Positions 15,648-24,281 of a stretch of DNA of 36,586 bases are shown here, one piece after another (the stretch's first letter is position 1; the number at the start of each line of letters is the position of its first letter). Origin of the DNA: Singulisphaera sp. GP187 (lineage in GTDB: Bacteria; Planctomycetota; Planctomycetia; Gemmatales; Gemmataceae); assembly GCA_945905925.1 (NCBI GenBank), contig CAMDQN010000067.1:1-36586 (forward strand), given 5' to 3'. The notes under the pieces were generated by a model. It saw only the letters and a list, made by a program, of their open reading frames with translations. It ran no database searches and was not told the DNA's origin. Made by a program: the position numbers and the translations under genes.

Positions 15648-16163
15648 TTACGAAGGATCGACCCGGAACAGGACGGTGTTGAACTCGACGAAGTCGCCGC
15701 TCTTGACGCAGATCTCGACGACGGTGCCGGTGCAGTCGGCGACCACGTCGTTGTACAACTTCATCGCCTCGATCGTGCAGACGACGGTCTTGGGCGAGAC
15801 CTTGGCGCCGATGACGACGAAATCCGGCTTCTTCGGGTCGGACTTGCTGTAGAACGTGCCGACCATCGGCGACTTGATCTCAACGTAGTTCTTGGCCGGC
15901 GCGGGCGGTGGTGAAACGGTCGCGGAGGCTGGCGTGCCCGGATTGTGCAGTGCTTGTGGCGGAGCGACAGAAGCGTGAGCGGTGGGCGCGGGTGCGTAAG
16001 TGACCGGAGCAGCGAGCAACGCGGAGCCTTTGCGGAGCCGGATGCGCTGATCACCCTCCTTCAGATCGACCTCGGCAAGATCGTGATCGGTCATGAGCTT
16101 CAGGAGGTACTCGACCGTCCTCACGTCGAACGGCCGGGGCGCATCCCGTTTGTCATCGGCCAC
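15648..16163 (-). CDS. accB: Acetyl-CoA carboxylase, biotin carboxyl carrier protein
   Basis: A 171-aa BCCP. The N-terminal part (TVEYLLKLMTDHDLAEVDLKEGDQRIRLRK) matches the AccB leader domain, a Pro/Ala-rich linker follows (about 50-95), and the C-terminal biotinyl domain contains EAMKLYNDV with the biotinylated Lys135. I place the start at a GTG (16161-16163), preceded by GAGGG seven bases upstream; the frame is open further upstream but encodes nothing AccB-like. It lies between pepP and accC in the same direction. In many bacteria accB and accC follow pepP (often with efp between); efp is absent here. Confidence 0.92.
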   Translation of the reverse strand: MADDKRDAPRPFDVRTVEYLLKLMTDHDLAEVDLKEGDQRIRLRKGSALLAAPVTYAPAPTAHASVAPPQALHNPGTPASATVSPPPAPAKNYVEIKSPMVGTFYSKSDPKKPDFVVIGAKVSPKTVVCTIEAMKLYNDVVADCTGTVVEICVKSGDFVEFNTVLFRVDPS

Positions 16164-16310
16164 CGCGAAACCCTCAATAACGAACCCCCCGCCGTCGCTC
16201 GCGCCGCTTGTGTTGTGTGGACCACAACGCGTGGTACGGGCGGAGGACCGGGAAATGATGAGGGGTAATGTATCAAGCGCGGGGCGATGTGGCAGCGGGT
16301 TCGGTGTTTG

Positions 16311-16335
16311 GTTAGCCGCGAGCCAAAGGCGAGCG
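16311..16335. repeat. 25-bp dispersed repeat, copy 2
   Basis: Matches 5297-5321 except for one base. It lies in the 194-bp gap between pepP and accB, just after the pepP stop. The rest of that gap shows no gene. Confidence 0.6.
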
Positions 16336-16357
16336 TAGCACACGCGCACCCTCCGGC

Positions 16358-17512
16358 TCAACTGGCGGTCAGCATCGCCGGTTCGCGTGAGAGCGTGGTC
16401 AGGAGTCTGTAGCCGTCATGGGTAACGAGGACATCGTCTTCAATACGGATGCCACCCCAGCCGGGGATGTAAACGCCCGGTTCGATGGTGACGACCATCC
16501 CGGCTTCGAGCACGTCTTCCGAGTTGGCGCGGATCCTCGGTCCTTCGTGAATCTCCAGTCCGATCCCGTGGCCCAACCCGTGGGTGAAGCAATTGCCGAG
16601 GTCGGTGTCCGGGTGTTTGTCCCCTTTGAACTTGTAGCCGGCGATCACCTTGCGGGCGGCGCTGTCGACGTCCTTGGCCTTCACGCCAGACCGAATGGCC
16701 GCGAGTGCCGCGTTCTGCGAGGCGAGCACCACCGCGTAGAGTTCGTCGAAGTCGAACCCGACACGCTCCATCTTGTTCCGCCGGCTCGGGGCGGTGCCGA
16801 ACGGGCTTTTGAGCGTGCGCGTGATGTCGGACTTGTACCCCAGGTCCGCGCCCCAATCGACGAGCAACTTGCTGGCCTCGCCGAGTTGCCGCGTGGTGGG
16901 CGGGGCGTGCGGCAGGGCACCGCGTTCGCCCACGGCCACGATCGGCGGGAACGAGGTGCTGCGGCCCCCCGCGCGCCGGACGTAACCCTCGAGCGCGTCC
17001 ACCATGTCCTTCTCAGTGTCGGCTTCGCGCAACGTCGCGATGAACATGCGGAACCCGCGCTCGGCGACGCGTACCGCCTCGCGGATCTTCTCCACTTCGC
17101 CGGGGTCTTTGACCACCCGTTGTGCCTCGACGACGCCATCGACCGGCACGAACGTGACCTTCGGCGCGAGTTGCTTGAGCGCCTCCAGTTCGCCGAGCGT
17201 TATCCGGTTCCCCTCGACCCCGACCGACCTGGCGCCGGACTTCGTCAGCGTCTCGGCTGCGGCTTCGAGAGTCGTTTTGTTGTGACCCCGGATCACGGCT
17301 TCCAGGTCCGGGCACTCTTCCTCAATCTGCGCACTGAACCGCGTATCGCTGATCAGGGTGTTGTTCTTCGGCAGCGCCGCGTAGAAACTGGCGTCCCCGG
17401 TGAACCCGGTCAAATACGTCACGTTCACCGGCGCGGTGATCAGGAACCCGTCAAACCCTTGCGCTTGCAGCGTCTGACTCAGTGCGGAACGGCGTTGGCG
17501 GATATAATTCAT
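16358..17512 (-). CDS. pepP: Xaa-Pro aminopeptidase (M24 family)
   Basis: A 384-aa aminopeptidase that cleaves the residue before a proline. It has the N-terminal creatinase-like domain (about 1-140) and the C-terminal pita-bread domain with all five metal ligands: Asp219, Asp229, His315, Glu344 and Glu358, in the motifs LVDWGADLGYKSDITRT, HGLGHGIGLE, TIEPGVYIPG and RIEDD. No Shine-Dalgarno is visible before the ATG; instead a CATAAT lies four bases upstream on the coding strand, so the message could be leaderless. It heads the pepP-accB-accC group and is divergent from the PH-domain-like gene. Confidence 0.93.
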   Translation of the reverse strand: MNYIRQRRSALSQTLQAQGFDGFLITAPVNVTYLTGFTGDASFYAALPKNNTLISDTRFSAQIEEECPDLEAVIRGHNKTTLEAAAETLTKSGARSVGVEGNRITLGELEALKQLAPKVTFVPVDGVVEAQRVVKDPGEVEKIREAVRVAERGFRMFIATLREADTEKDMVDALEGYVRRAGGRSTSFPPIVAVGERGALPHAPPTTRQLGEASKLLVDWGADLGYKSDITRTLKSPFGTAPSRRNKMERVGFDFDELYAVVLASQNAALAAIRSGVKAKDVDSAARKVIAGYKFKGDKHPDTDLGNCFTHGLGHGIGLEIHEGPRIRANSEDVLEAGMVVTIEPGVYIPGWGGIRIEDDVLVTHDGYRLLTTLSREPAMLTAS

Positions 17513-17605
17513 ACGATTATGCTATTGTTTGTGGTGGGGCAAGTGGAATCGGGGCGACATTGCCGCCAAATCGACACGCTCGGCCAGTTTCTGGGGAAGA
17601 TTTAA

Positions 17606-18232
17606 GTGGAGTTGGTAAATGTTACTATCGCATCCGGCGTGAGAGTTCAACAACTAACCGAACTAATTGTTGCGGGTCGGACAACACCCGAATCGCAGGA
17701 CAAGAGGCGGGGGCGGAGGTCCGATCGCGTGGCGACACCCCGGCGAGCGAGCGACCCGGCGCAGGTGGACCGGGCGTGGTTCGGGTATCACCCGCGGGCG
17801 ATGGCTCCGACCGTCGTGGCGGTCGCGGCGATGTCGCTGTTCGTGTGGACCGGGCGGTGGTACCTGGACGACCTGTCCGAACTGGCGAAACGGGCCGGTG
17901 CGCTGGCGGTGTTTGCGGTCGCGTGGGGCGCCTGGCCGGCGCTGGGGACGGTGTTTGTGTACCGCACTGTGACGTACACGTACCGGCTCACGGACCGCGC
18001 ACTTGTCGTCGATTTCGGATTCTGGTTCCGCCCTGTTCCGCCAATGCTGCTGGTCGATGTTATCGACGTGCGCGCCAGCGCCGGAATCCTCGGCCGCGTG
18101 CTGGGTGTGGGGGGGGTGGAGGTCCGAACCGCTGACCGCGCGGTGCGACTGGTCGGCGTGCGCCGCCCCGGCGCGGTCGCGGAACAAATCCGCGTTGCGG
18201 TCACGGCGAACCGTAACCGCGCCGCGGGGTAA
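17606..18232 (+). CDS. PH-domain-like membrane protein (bPH2/YdbS-like)
   Basis: Up to 208 aa. After a basic N-terminal region there are two membrane segments (about residues 67-83 and 93-113). A beta-rich domain follows, beginning YRLTDRALVVDFGFWFRPVPPMLLVDVIDVRASAG, the pattern of bacterial PH domains of the YdbS/YdbT type. Function of such proteins is poorly known. The start is uncertain: GTG at 17606 has GGGGAAG upstream, but an in-frame GTG at 17729-17731 would begin closer to the conserved part (ATPRRASDP). It converges on smc with 58 bases between the stops, where I see no clear terminator. Confidence 0.72.
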   Translation: MELVNVTIASGVRVQQLTELIVAGRTTPESQDKRRGRRSDRVATPRRASDPAQVDRAWFGYHPRAMAPTVVAVAAMSLFVWTGRWYLDDLSELAKRAGALAVFAVAWGAWPALGTVFVYRTVTYTYRLTDRALVVDFGFWFRPVPPMLLVDVIDVRASAGILGRVLGVGGVEVRTADRAVRLVGVRRPGAVAEQIRVAVTANRNRAAG

Positions 18233-18290
18233 ACGAACGGCTTGCTTCTTTGCCTGACGGGAAGAGGCACATCGGCCCGAACGCCACTTG

Positions 18291-21200
18291 TCACGCGGCT
18301 TGCGCGGAATCTCCATTTTCCGCGTCGGGCCAGTCCTCGAACCGCATCGGTAGCAGCCGGCTGATGCCACTCTCCTGCATTGTCACGCCCCAGAGCCGGT
18401 CCGCGGCGGCCATCGTTCGCTTCTTGTGTGTGATGACGATGAACTGACTGCGGTCCAGAAACTCGCGCAGCACGCCCGCGAGCCGGGTCGTGTTCGCTTC
18501 GTCGAGCGCCGCGTCCACTTCGTCGAGGATGCAGAACGGCGACGGCTTGTTGCGAAAGATCGCGAGTAACAGCGCGACCGCGGTCAGCGTCTTTTCGCCG
18601 CCGGAGAGCAGCGACAGCGCTCGCAGTTCCTTGCCCGGCGGCCGTGCGGTAATCTCGATGCCCGATTCCAACACGTCAGACTCGTCTTCGAGAATGATGT
18701 CCGCCTGCCCGCCACCGAACAACTTACGGAACAGTTCTTGGAAGTAGCCCCGGACCGCCGCAAGCGTGTCGGTGAAAACCTTCCGGCTTTTGCCGTTGAT
18801 GTCGTCGATGACCTCTTGGAGCGACTGCCGCGCGGCATTGAGGTCGTCGTGTTGCGATTGCAGCGCGTTGAACTCGGATTCGACGCGGGTGAGTTCGTCG
18901 AGCGCTTCCATGTTCACGCTGCCGAGCCGCGCGAGTTTGCGCTTCAGGTCGTCGATCTCTTGTTGCGCCTCGAAGGTATTCTGGGCGAGCGGGGGCGTGA
19001 GCCTCGCTGTTTCTTCTTCGGCGCTCGCCGGGTCAACGAGTTCATTCAACTCCAGTCCGTAGTCCTCACGGATGCGCTGCACGACTGTGTCGCGGCGGGC
19101 GCTGAGGTCGTGAACGGCCAACTCACGGGCGTGTGCGGCGGCTTGCTTCTCCTGCCACCCGTGGCGCAGTTCGTGCAGCCGGTCGCGGACGCGCTCGCGC
19201 GCGTCGCGATCGGTCGCGGCTTTCGTCGCGAGGTCGGTCACGAACCGCTCGCGTGACTCCTTTTCGCGATACGCTTCCGCTTGACCCGCCGAAGCGCGGA
19301 GCGCGGAAAGCACGCAGTCCGCGAGCCGACCCCCCGCGTTCCGATCCGCGGACGAAAGGTCAACCGCTTCGATTTTCCGCTTGCGCAAGTCGGCGTCGAT
19401 CTGCGTGAGTCGCTCGCGTGCCCGGTCGCGGTCGGCCGCGGCGCGACTGAGTGCCACCTGCGCGGCGGTGTGCGCCTGTTCTCGCGCGCCGCGCTCGGCC
19501 AGGCCGGACGCGAGCGCGAGCTTCACCTCCGCGAGCCGGGCCGTGAGTTCCGCCGCCGCGTAATCCGCTTCTTCCGCCGCCATTCGCGCCGCGACCCACG
19601 CGGCCTCGCCCTCCTGCACCTGTTCTTCGAGAAGGAGGCTCTCGGTCCGGTTCAGGTCGATCTCGGCGTCCAGGTTTTCGACCTGCTGCCGCTGCCTCGC
19701 GATGCGTTGAAGGAGGTCGCCGGCCTCGTCGGAGAGCAGCGAGACTTCGGCTTCGAGGGCTTCGATCACGCCCTCCGCGGACTCGGCCTGTCGGCGCAGA
19801 TCCGCGAGTTCACCCTCGGCGCCCGTGACGAGTTCCGACGTAGTACGGAACTGCTCGCGCAGTTCGCGCAGTTCGCTCTTCCGCGACACCAAACCCGCTT
19901 CAGCCTTGAGTGGACCGACGGTGAGCGTGCCGTCCGGCTCGAGCAATTCGCCGTTTCTCGTGATGACGCGGTGCGAAGAGTGAATGGCCGCGAGCCAGCG
20001 CGCGTCCGCGAGCGTATCCGCGAGCAGCACGCGCCCGAGCAACTGCGTTGGGAGTTCGGCGCAGTTGGGGTGATCACAGGTGACGTATGAGGCGAGCGAG
20101 GGGGAAGCACCTCTCCCCCCAACCCCCTCCCCTAAGAAGGGAGGGGGAGCCGGAATCGAAGAAGTTGCTGCTTCTTCTCTGACTCCCCCTCCCTTCTTAG
20201 GGGAGGGGGTTGGGGGGAGATGTGCTTCACGCGCCAAGAGCGGCACGAACCCCACGCGGCCAGCCACTTCGCCCACGGCCGCGGCGACCGCGTCCACGGC
20301 CTCCAGCGATCGCACCACGAACCGCTGAGCTGTGTCGCCGAGTGCGAGTTCGACGAGCGGCGCGACCTCGCGCGGTACCGTGAGCAAATCGGCCACTAGC
20401 CCGACGACGGCGTCGAGCGAAGCGTCCGTGTTGGTCGCGGCGTTTCGTCGGCGCCAGACGGCCGCGACGCCCGCACCCAGTCCCTCGAGCGCGCGCTCCA
20501 GGTCTTCGAGTACGTCGATGCGCCCGCGCAAATCGCCCTGCCGGACGCGGTAGGTTTCGAGTTGTGTCTGCACGTCGCCGAGGCGGTCGGTGAGCGTGTC
20601 GCGGTCCGCCGTCAGGTCATCGATTTGCTCGCCCGCCGCGGCGAGTCGCGCCTGCACGTCGGCGTCGGCCTGTGAAAGCCCGTCGAGCGCGTGCGCGAGC
20701 GCGGTCCGTTGGGAAGATTTGTGTTCGCGGTCCGCGAGCTTTCGCGTGTACTCCTTCTGCAATCGCGTCACTTGCGCGAGGTTCGCCTCGGCCGTGGACT
20801 TGCTCGACGCGGCGTGACGGATCAACTCCATTTGCTGTTGCTGTGCTTCGGCCTGTTCGCGGTCGAGTTCGGCGAGTTGTGCGGTAATGGCCGCGAGCGT
20901 GGCGCTCACGTCGTCGGCGCACGTCTGTTCTTCGGCCAGGCGCGACTCGGCGGCGGCGCCTTCCACCGTGGCGCGGGCCATGTCAGCTTCGATCACTTTC
21001 AACCGATAGCCCAAGTCCGCGCGCTGCCGCCCGACCTTCAGTAACTCCGCTTCGAGGCTCTGCGCGGTGGCTCGCTCGTGCTTGAGTGTTGCGTCGAAAC
21101 CGGTGATCTGCTGTCGCGCGTCGGCCAATCGCGCCTCGTGGTGACGCTGTGATTCCTCACCTCGCGTCACGGCCCAGTCGAGTTTCTTCGCCTGCTGTTC

Positions 21201-21992
21201 GAGTTGCTCGGCTTCGGTCGTCGCACCAGAGACCTCCAATTTGAGTGAAGCGAGCGCCGCTTGCTCCGTGGTCAGTGAGGCAGTGAGAACGCGGTACTCA
21301 CGCACGCCCAGCCCGACGCGCAGCTCGCGCAGCCGGTCGGAGTATTCCTTGTATTTCTGAGCTTTGGCCGCTTGCGCGCCCAGCGTACGGCGCTGACCGT
21401 CGAGCGCGTCGAGCCGGTCCTTCGACCGCGTGAGGTTCAACTCGACGGTCGTGAGTTTGCGAAGTGTCTCGGTTTTCCTCGCCTTGAACCGGCTGATGCC
21501 GGCGGCTTCGTCGAAGATCTCGCGCCGGTCTTTCGTGGATGCTTGAAGCAGTTCATCAACGCGACCCTGCGCGATGATCGTGTAGCCGCCGCTGCCGGCT
21601 CCGCTGCCGAGGAGAATGTCCTTGATGTCCTTGAGGCGGGACATCTGACTGTTGATGAGGTATTCGCCGGTGCCGTCGCGGTAGACCCTTCGTGTGAGTT
21701 GCACTTCGTCGGCATCGACCGCGAGCAGCCGGCGCGAGTTGTCGAACGCGACCGTTACTTCTGCCATGCCGAGGCTTTTACGCGAACTCGAACCGTTGAA
21801 GATCACGTCGGCCATTTCGCCGCCGCGGAGGCTCTTCGCGGACTGCTCACCCAGAATCCACCGAACGGCGTCGACGACGTTGCTCTTGCCGGACCCGTTC
21901 GGACCGACCACGCCCGTTACCCCGGGCGCGAAGTCGAACCGCGTCTTGTCGGCGAAGGACTTGAAGCCAACGAGTTCGAGTCTTTTGAGCAT
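18291..21992 (-). CDS. smc: Chromosome segregation ATPase SMC with repeat-derived hinge insertion
   Basis: A 1233-aa SMC protein. The N-terminal ATPase half has Walker A GPNGSGKS (30-37). Two long coiled coils flank a hinge, and the C-terminal half has signature LSGGEK near 1129 and Walker B CILDEVDAALDE near 1155, all intact. The usual length is about 1190; the extra roughly 42 residues (589-630) are encoded by a palindromic element inserted in frame within the hinge region. The peptide includes LPPTPSPKKGGG and PPPFLGEGVGGRG. The protein should still work as a chromosome condensin; an exposed hinge loop would tolerate the insert. No scpA/scpB is in the window. The 5' region is a heptad-word palindrome abutting the start codon. 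Confidence 0.96.
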   Translation of the reverse strand: MLKRLELVGFKSFADKTRFDFAPGVTGVVGPNGSGKSNVVDAVRWILGEQSAKSLRGGEMADVIFNGSSSRKSLGMAEVTVAFDNSRRLLAVDADEVQLTRRVYRDGTGEYLINSQMSRLKDIKDILLGSGAGSGGYTIIAQGRVDELLQASTKDRREIFDEAAGISRFKARKTETLRKLTTVELNLTRSKDRLDALDGQRRTLGAQAAKAQKYKEYSDRLRELRVGLGVREYRVLTASLTTEQAALASLKLEVSGATTEAEQLEQQAKKLDWAVTRGEESQRHHEARLADARQQITGFDATLKHERATAQSLEAELLKVGRQRADLGYRLKVIEADMARATVEGAAAESRLAEEQTCADDVSATLAAITAQLAELDREQAEAQQQQMELIRHAASSKSTAEANLAQVTRLQKEYTRKLADREHKSSQRTALAHALDGLSQADADVQARLAAAGEQIDDLTADRDTLTDRLGDVQTQLETYRVRQGDLRGRIDVLEDLERALEGLGAGVAAVWRRRNAATNTDASLDAVVGLVADLLTVPREVAPLVELALGDTAQRFVVRSLEAVDAVAAAVGEVAGRVGFVPLLAREAHLPPTPSPKKGGGVREEAATSSIPAPPPFLGEGVGGRGASPSLASYVTCDHPNCAELPTQLLGRVLLADTLADARWLAAIHSSHRVITRNGELLEPDGTLTVGPLKAEAGLVSRKSELRELREQFRTTSELVTGAEGELADLRRQAESAEGVIEALEAEVSLLSDEAGDLLQRIARQRQQVENLDAEIDLNRTESLLLEEQVQEGEAAWVAARMAAEEADYAAAELTARLAEVKLALASGLAERGAREQAHTAAQVALSRAAADRDRARERLTQIDADLRKRKIEAVDLSSADRNAGGRLADCVLSALRASAGQAEAYREKESRERFVTDLATKAATDRDARERVRDRLHELRHGWQEKQAAAHARELAVHDLSARRDTVVQRIREDYGLELNELVDPASAEEETARLTPPLAQNTFEAQQEIDDLKRKLARLGSVNMEALDELTRVESEFNALQSQHDDLNAARQSLQEVIDDINGKSRKVFTDTLAAVRGYFQELFRKLFGGGQADIILEDESDVLESGIEITARPPGKELRALSLLSGGEKTLTAVALLLAIFRNKPSPFCILDEVDAALDEANTTRLAGVLREFLDRSQFIVITHKKRTMAAADRLWGVTMQESGISRLLPMRFEDWPDAENGDSAQAA
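20104..20228. repeat. Palindromic element inside smc
   Basis: Arms 20104-20149 and 20183-20228 pair at 45 of 46 positions around a 33-bp loop. The arm contains CTCTCCCCCCAACCCCC then TCCCCTAAGAAGGGAGGGGG. It is nearly identical in the arms to the copy at 32594-32730, and both have GGGG immediately before and CACGC right after on the plus strand, which helps define the element ends. No transposase is encoded, so movement would need to be in trans. Confidence 0.93.
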
Positions 21993-21996
21993 CGTG

Positions 21997-22128
21997 TTCG
22001 GTGTTTAGTGTTTAGGTGTTTAGTGTTTGGTGTTTCAGTGGGAAGTTCCAGGTCGGTCGCGCTCCAAACGCGGTATGTGATCCCGAACCCAGGCTCCCAA
22101 ACACTAAACACCAAACACGAAACACGAA
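21997..22128. repeat. Heptad-word palindrome between smc and FlgI-like gene
   Basis: Left side (about 21997-22035) repeats GTGTTTA/GTGTTTG units every 7 bp. Right side (about 22098-22127) repeats AAACACT, AAACACC, AAACACG, AAACACG. The sides are complementary and fill the whole 137-bp gap between the FlgI-like stop and the smc start. The same word is used at 25857-25941. Confidence 0.8.
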
Positions 22129-22129
22129 T

Positions 22130-24151
22130 TCACTGTCCGCCTGCGGGAACCACGTTCGGGTCGAGGATCGGCGCGTCGGCGGCGCGCTTCGACCCGAACA
22201 GGCGACCGGGGTCGCGGTTGAGCGGTTGCTTCGGCAGAACCGCCCCGGCCGGCGCGATCAGCGGGTCTTGCCCGGTCGGCACCTCGAACCCGTTCGCGTC
22301 GATCGCCGGGCTCACCGTGCCAACTTTCGCCACTTCCACGTTCGCTTTCGCCAGCGTCGAATCGATCTTCGAGAACCCGGAGAGCTGTTGCATGCTCATT
22401 TCGCGCGGGATCGCGTCCACCACGAGCGGGGCCGTGAGCACCTCCGCGCGAGCGGCGCGGCGCACCAGTTCGACGGCCTCGGAGTACCCGGCGCCCAGGT
22501 TTGCCAGTGCGGCGAGCACCCCGCCGAGTTCCGCGGAACAGCGGAGTTCCTTCACTTCCGGTTCACCGCCCCGGAGTCGCACGACCCGCGTTACTTTCGC
22601 GATCCCGTCGGCCGGCACGGACACGGTGAACTCGTTGCCCACCGGCACCGGCGCCATCGGCCCGCGGAGCTTCACGTTGTCACCGAACACCAACACCTCG
22701 CTGCGCCCGCCCACGGTCAGGTGAACCGCCGACGTGCCGTTCCCGCCGATGCGGTGCAGGTAGTACGACTTGTTCATAAGTACCCCGCCGAGTGCCGGGT
22801 GCCGCTCGTCCGCAAGGCGCAGCGCGATGAACGCGCCTTGTCGAACTTCGGGGTCGGAATGTGCGAGCAACTCGACGAGCCGGTCGGTGCCGGCTGCGTC
22901 GTCCATTGACGCGAGAGCTTTCAGGCACTGGGCGCGGAGCGCGGGGTGATCTTCGGCGAGTCGGGCGAGTTCGGCCGCGCCGTCGGTTTGACCCAAGTAC
23001 GCGAGCGCCTCGGCCGACGCGAACCGTACCCACGGCGACGCGCTCTCCAGCCCAATCTTCAGGGTGCGCCGGCTCTCGCCGCCGAGCGCTTCGAGCTTCA
23101 CCGCCGCCGCGAGCGTGGTCGAAGGGTCCATCAACTCGTCTTCGATTTTCAGCCGGTACGCGCTATTCGCGGCGACCGGGTTGTACGGCACCTGCCTGGC
23201 GACGAGCAGAAAACGGTAGTGGTTGTGCCGGTACGCGATCGGCACGTTCACCAGGATGAGTTCGCGGTTCTTGGCGTCGCCCACTTTCAGGTTCGGATCA
23301 GAGGTGCTGTGGAACGTGCTGTTGAGCCGTTCCGCGATCTGTGCCCCGATCCGCGGGTTCTGGTCGTTCGCGTTGAGGAGCAGGTAGTACGGCCGGTTCA
23401 TGCTGACGCGCCCGCCCTGCCACGCGTCACCGGAACCGGTGCCGCTGACGAACCCGGCGCGATAGAGGGGCCGCCCGTCGGCGTCGGTGTCGGCCTTGCT
23501 ATCCTTCCCGTCCCCGCTGACGAAGTTGCCCGCGACGAGCGGACCCTTCGCTTGCGCCCACGGGTAGCCGTCGAGGATTCGCCCGCCCCCGCCGGCTTCC
23601 CCGGCGTGAACCTGCGAACTGACGTTCCCGGTCGTGTCGAACGTGATCAGTTCCGCGGGGAACAGTTCGCCCCCTTGAAGGCTCGTCGTCTTGCTGTCTT
23701 CCGGGAGCGTGATTTGCACGTCGATCAGTTCGCCCTTCCGCGCGCCCGGTGGGATCAGCGCAGACACGAGAACCAGCGATGTGGTGCGGCTTGGGGCGTC
23801 GAGTAGCTCTTTGAGGTTGAGCGACTGGTCCCGCTTGGTCTTCTTGAGGCTGCCCTCGAGCCGTGTGCGCCACCCGCCGGGGGTCGCGCTGCTGCCGGTG
23901 CCGGGCAGGTTGTACACCAGCCCGACGCCGCTAACGACAAGCGACTCGGTGTTACCCACCGTTGTTTTCGAGCCGATGGTGGCGACGGACTCTGGGTCGG
24001 CCGGGTCTTCGCCGATCTGCGACCTGGGTGTTTGGAGCTTGGCCGCGTCGGTGTTCTTGCACCCGATTACCCCTGCAGCGCCGAAGGCGGCGGACAGCGC
24101 GAGGAAGTTGCGCCGACTGATCCCCGCCGCGAGTTTCCACGCCCGGTTCAT
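22130..24151 (-). CDS. FlgI-like Tat lipoprotein with HEAT-like repeats
   Basis: A 673-aa exported protein. The signal has a twin-arginine motif (SRRNFLA, Arg13-Arg14) and a lipobox ending VIGC (Cys31). Residues about 55-400 match the flagellar P-ring protein FlgI: VSGVGLVYNLPGTG near 73-86, then SALIPPGARKGELIDVQITL and SLQGGELFPAELIT, later LLLNANDQNPRIGAQIAERLN and VPIAYRHNHYRFLL. A stretch of helical HEAT-like repeats follows (EALAYLGQTDGAAELARLAEDH and the next two units). No flagellar genes are nearby, so it may be a ring-forming envelope protein rather than a true P-ring subunit. The ATG at 24151 is supported by AAGGA upstream and by the signal peptide. Confidence 0.82.
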   Translation of the reverse strand: MNRAWKLAAGISRRNFLALSAAFGAAGVIGCKNTDAAKLQTPRSQIGEDPADPESVATIGSKTTVGNTESLVVSGVGLVYNLPGTGSSATPGGWRTRLEGSLKKTKRDQSLNLKELLDAPSRTTSLVLVSALIPPGARKGELIDVQITLPEDSKTTSLQGGELFPAELITFDTTGNVSSQVHAGEAGGGGRILDGYPWAQAKGPLVAGNFVSGDGKDSKADTDADGRPLYRAGFVSGTGSGDAWQGGRVSMNRPYYLLLNANDQNPRIGAQIAERLNSTFHSTSDPNLKVGDAKNRELILVNVPIAYRHNHYRFLLVARQVPYNPVAANSAYRLKIEDELMDPSTTLAAAVKLEALGGESRRTLKIGLESASPWVRFASAEALAYLGQTDGAAELARLAEDHPALRAQCLKALASMDDAAGTDRLVELLAHSDPEVRQGAFIALRLADERHPALGGVLMNKSYYLHRIGGNGTSAVHLTVGGRSEVLVFGDNVKLRGPMAPVPVGNEFTVSVPADGIAKVTRVVRLRGGEPEVKELRCSAELGGVLAALANLGAGYSEAVELVRRAARAEVLTAPLVVDAIPREMSMQQLSGFSKIDSTLAKANVEVAKVGTVSPAIDANGFEVPTGQDPLIAPAGAVLPKQPLNRDPGRLFGSKRAADAPILDPNVVPAGGQ

Positions 24152-24281
24152 GCGTTCGTCCTTGTTCGTCCGTGAACGGTGGCGACCGACCAGCCCCGGT
24201 TCCCCCGAACCGGGCCGCCCCCGCGAACACTGTGTTTCGATTGAGTCGCGGTAGATACCCGCGTGGAAGGTCGCGTCAAGA

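Noticed and set aside
16418-17605. 395-codon plus-strand open frame opposite pepP
   Set aside because: pepP on the other strand has every catalytic residue; the antisense translation has no motif.
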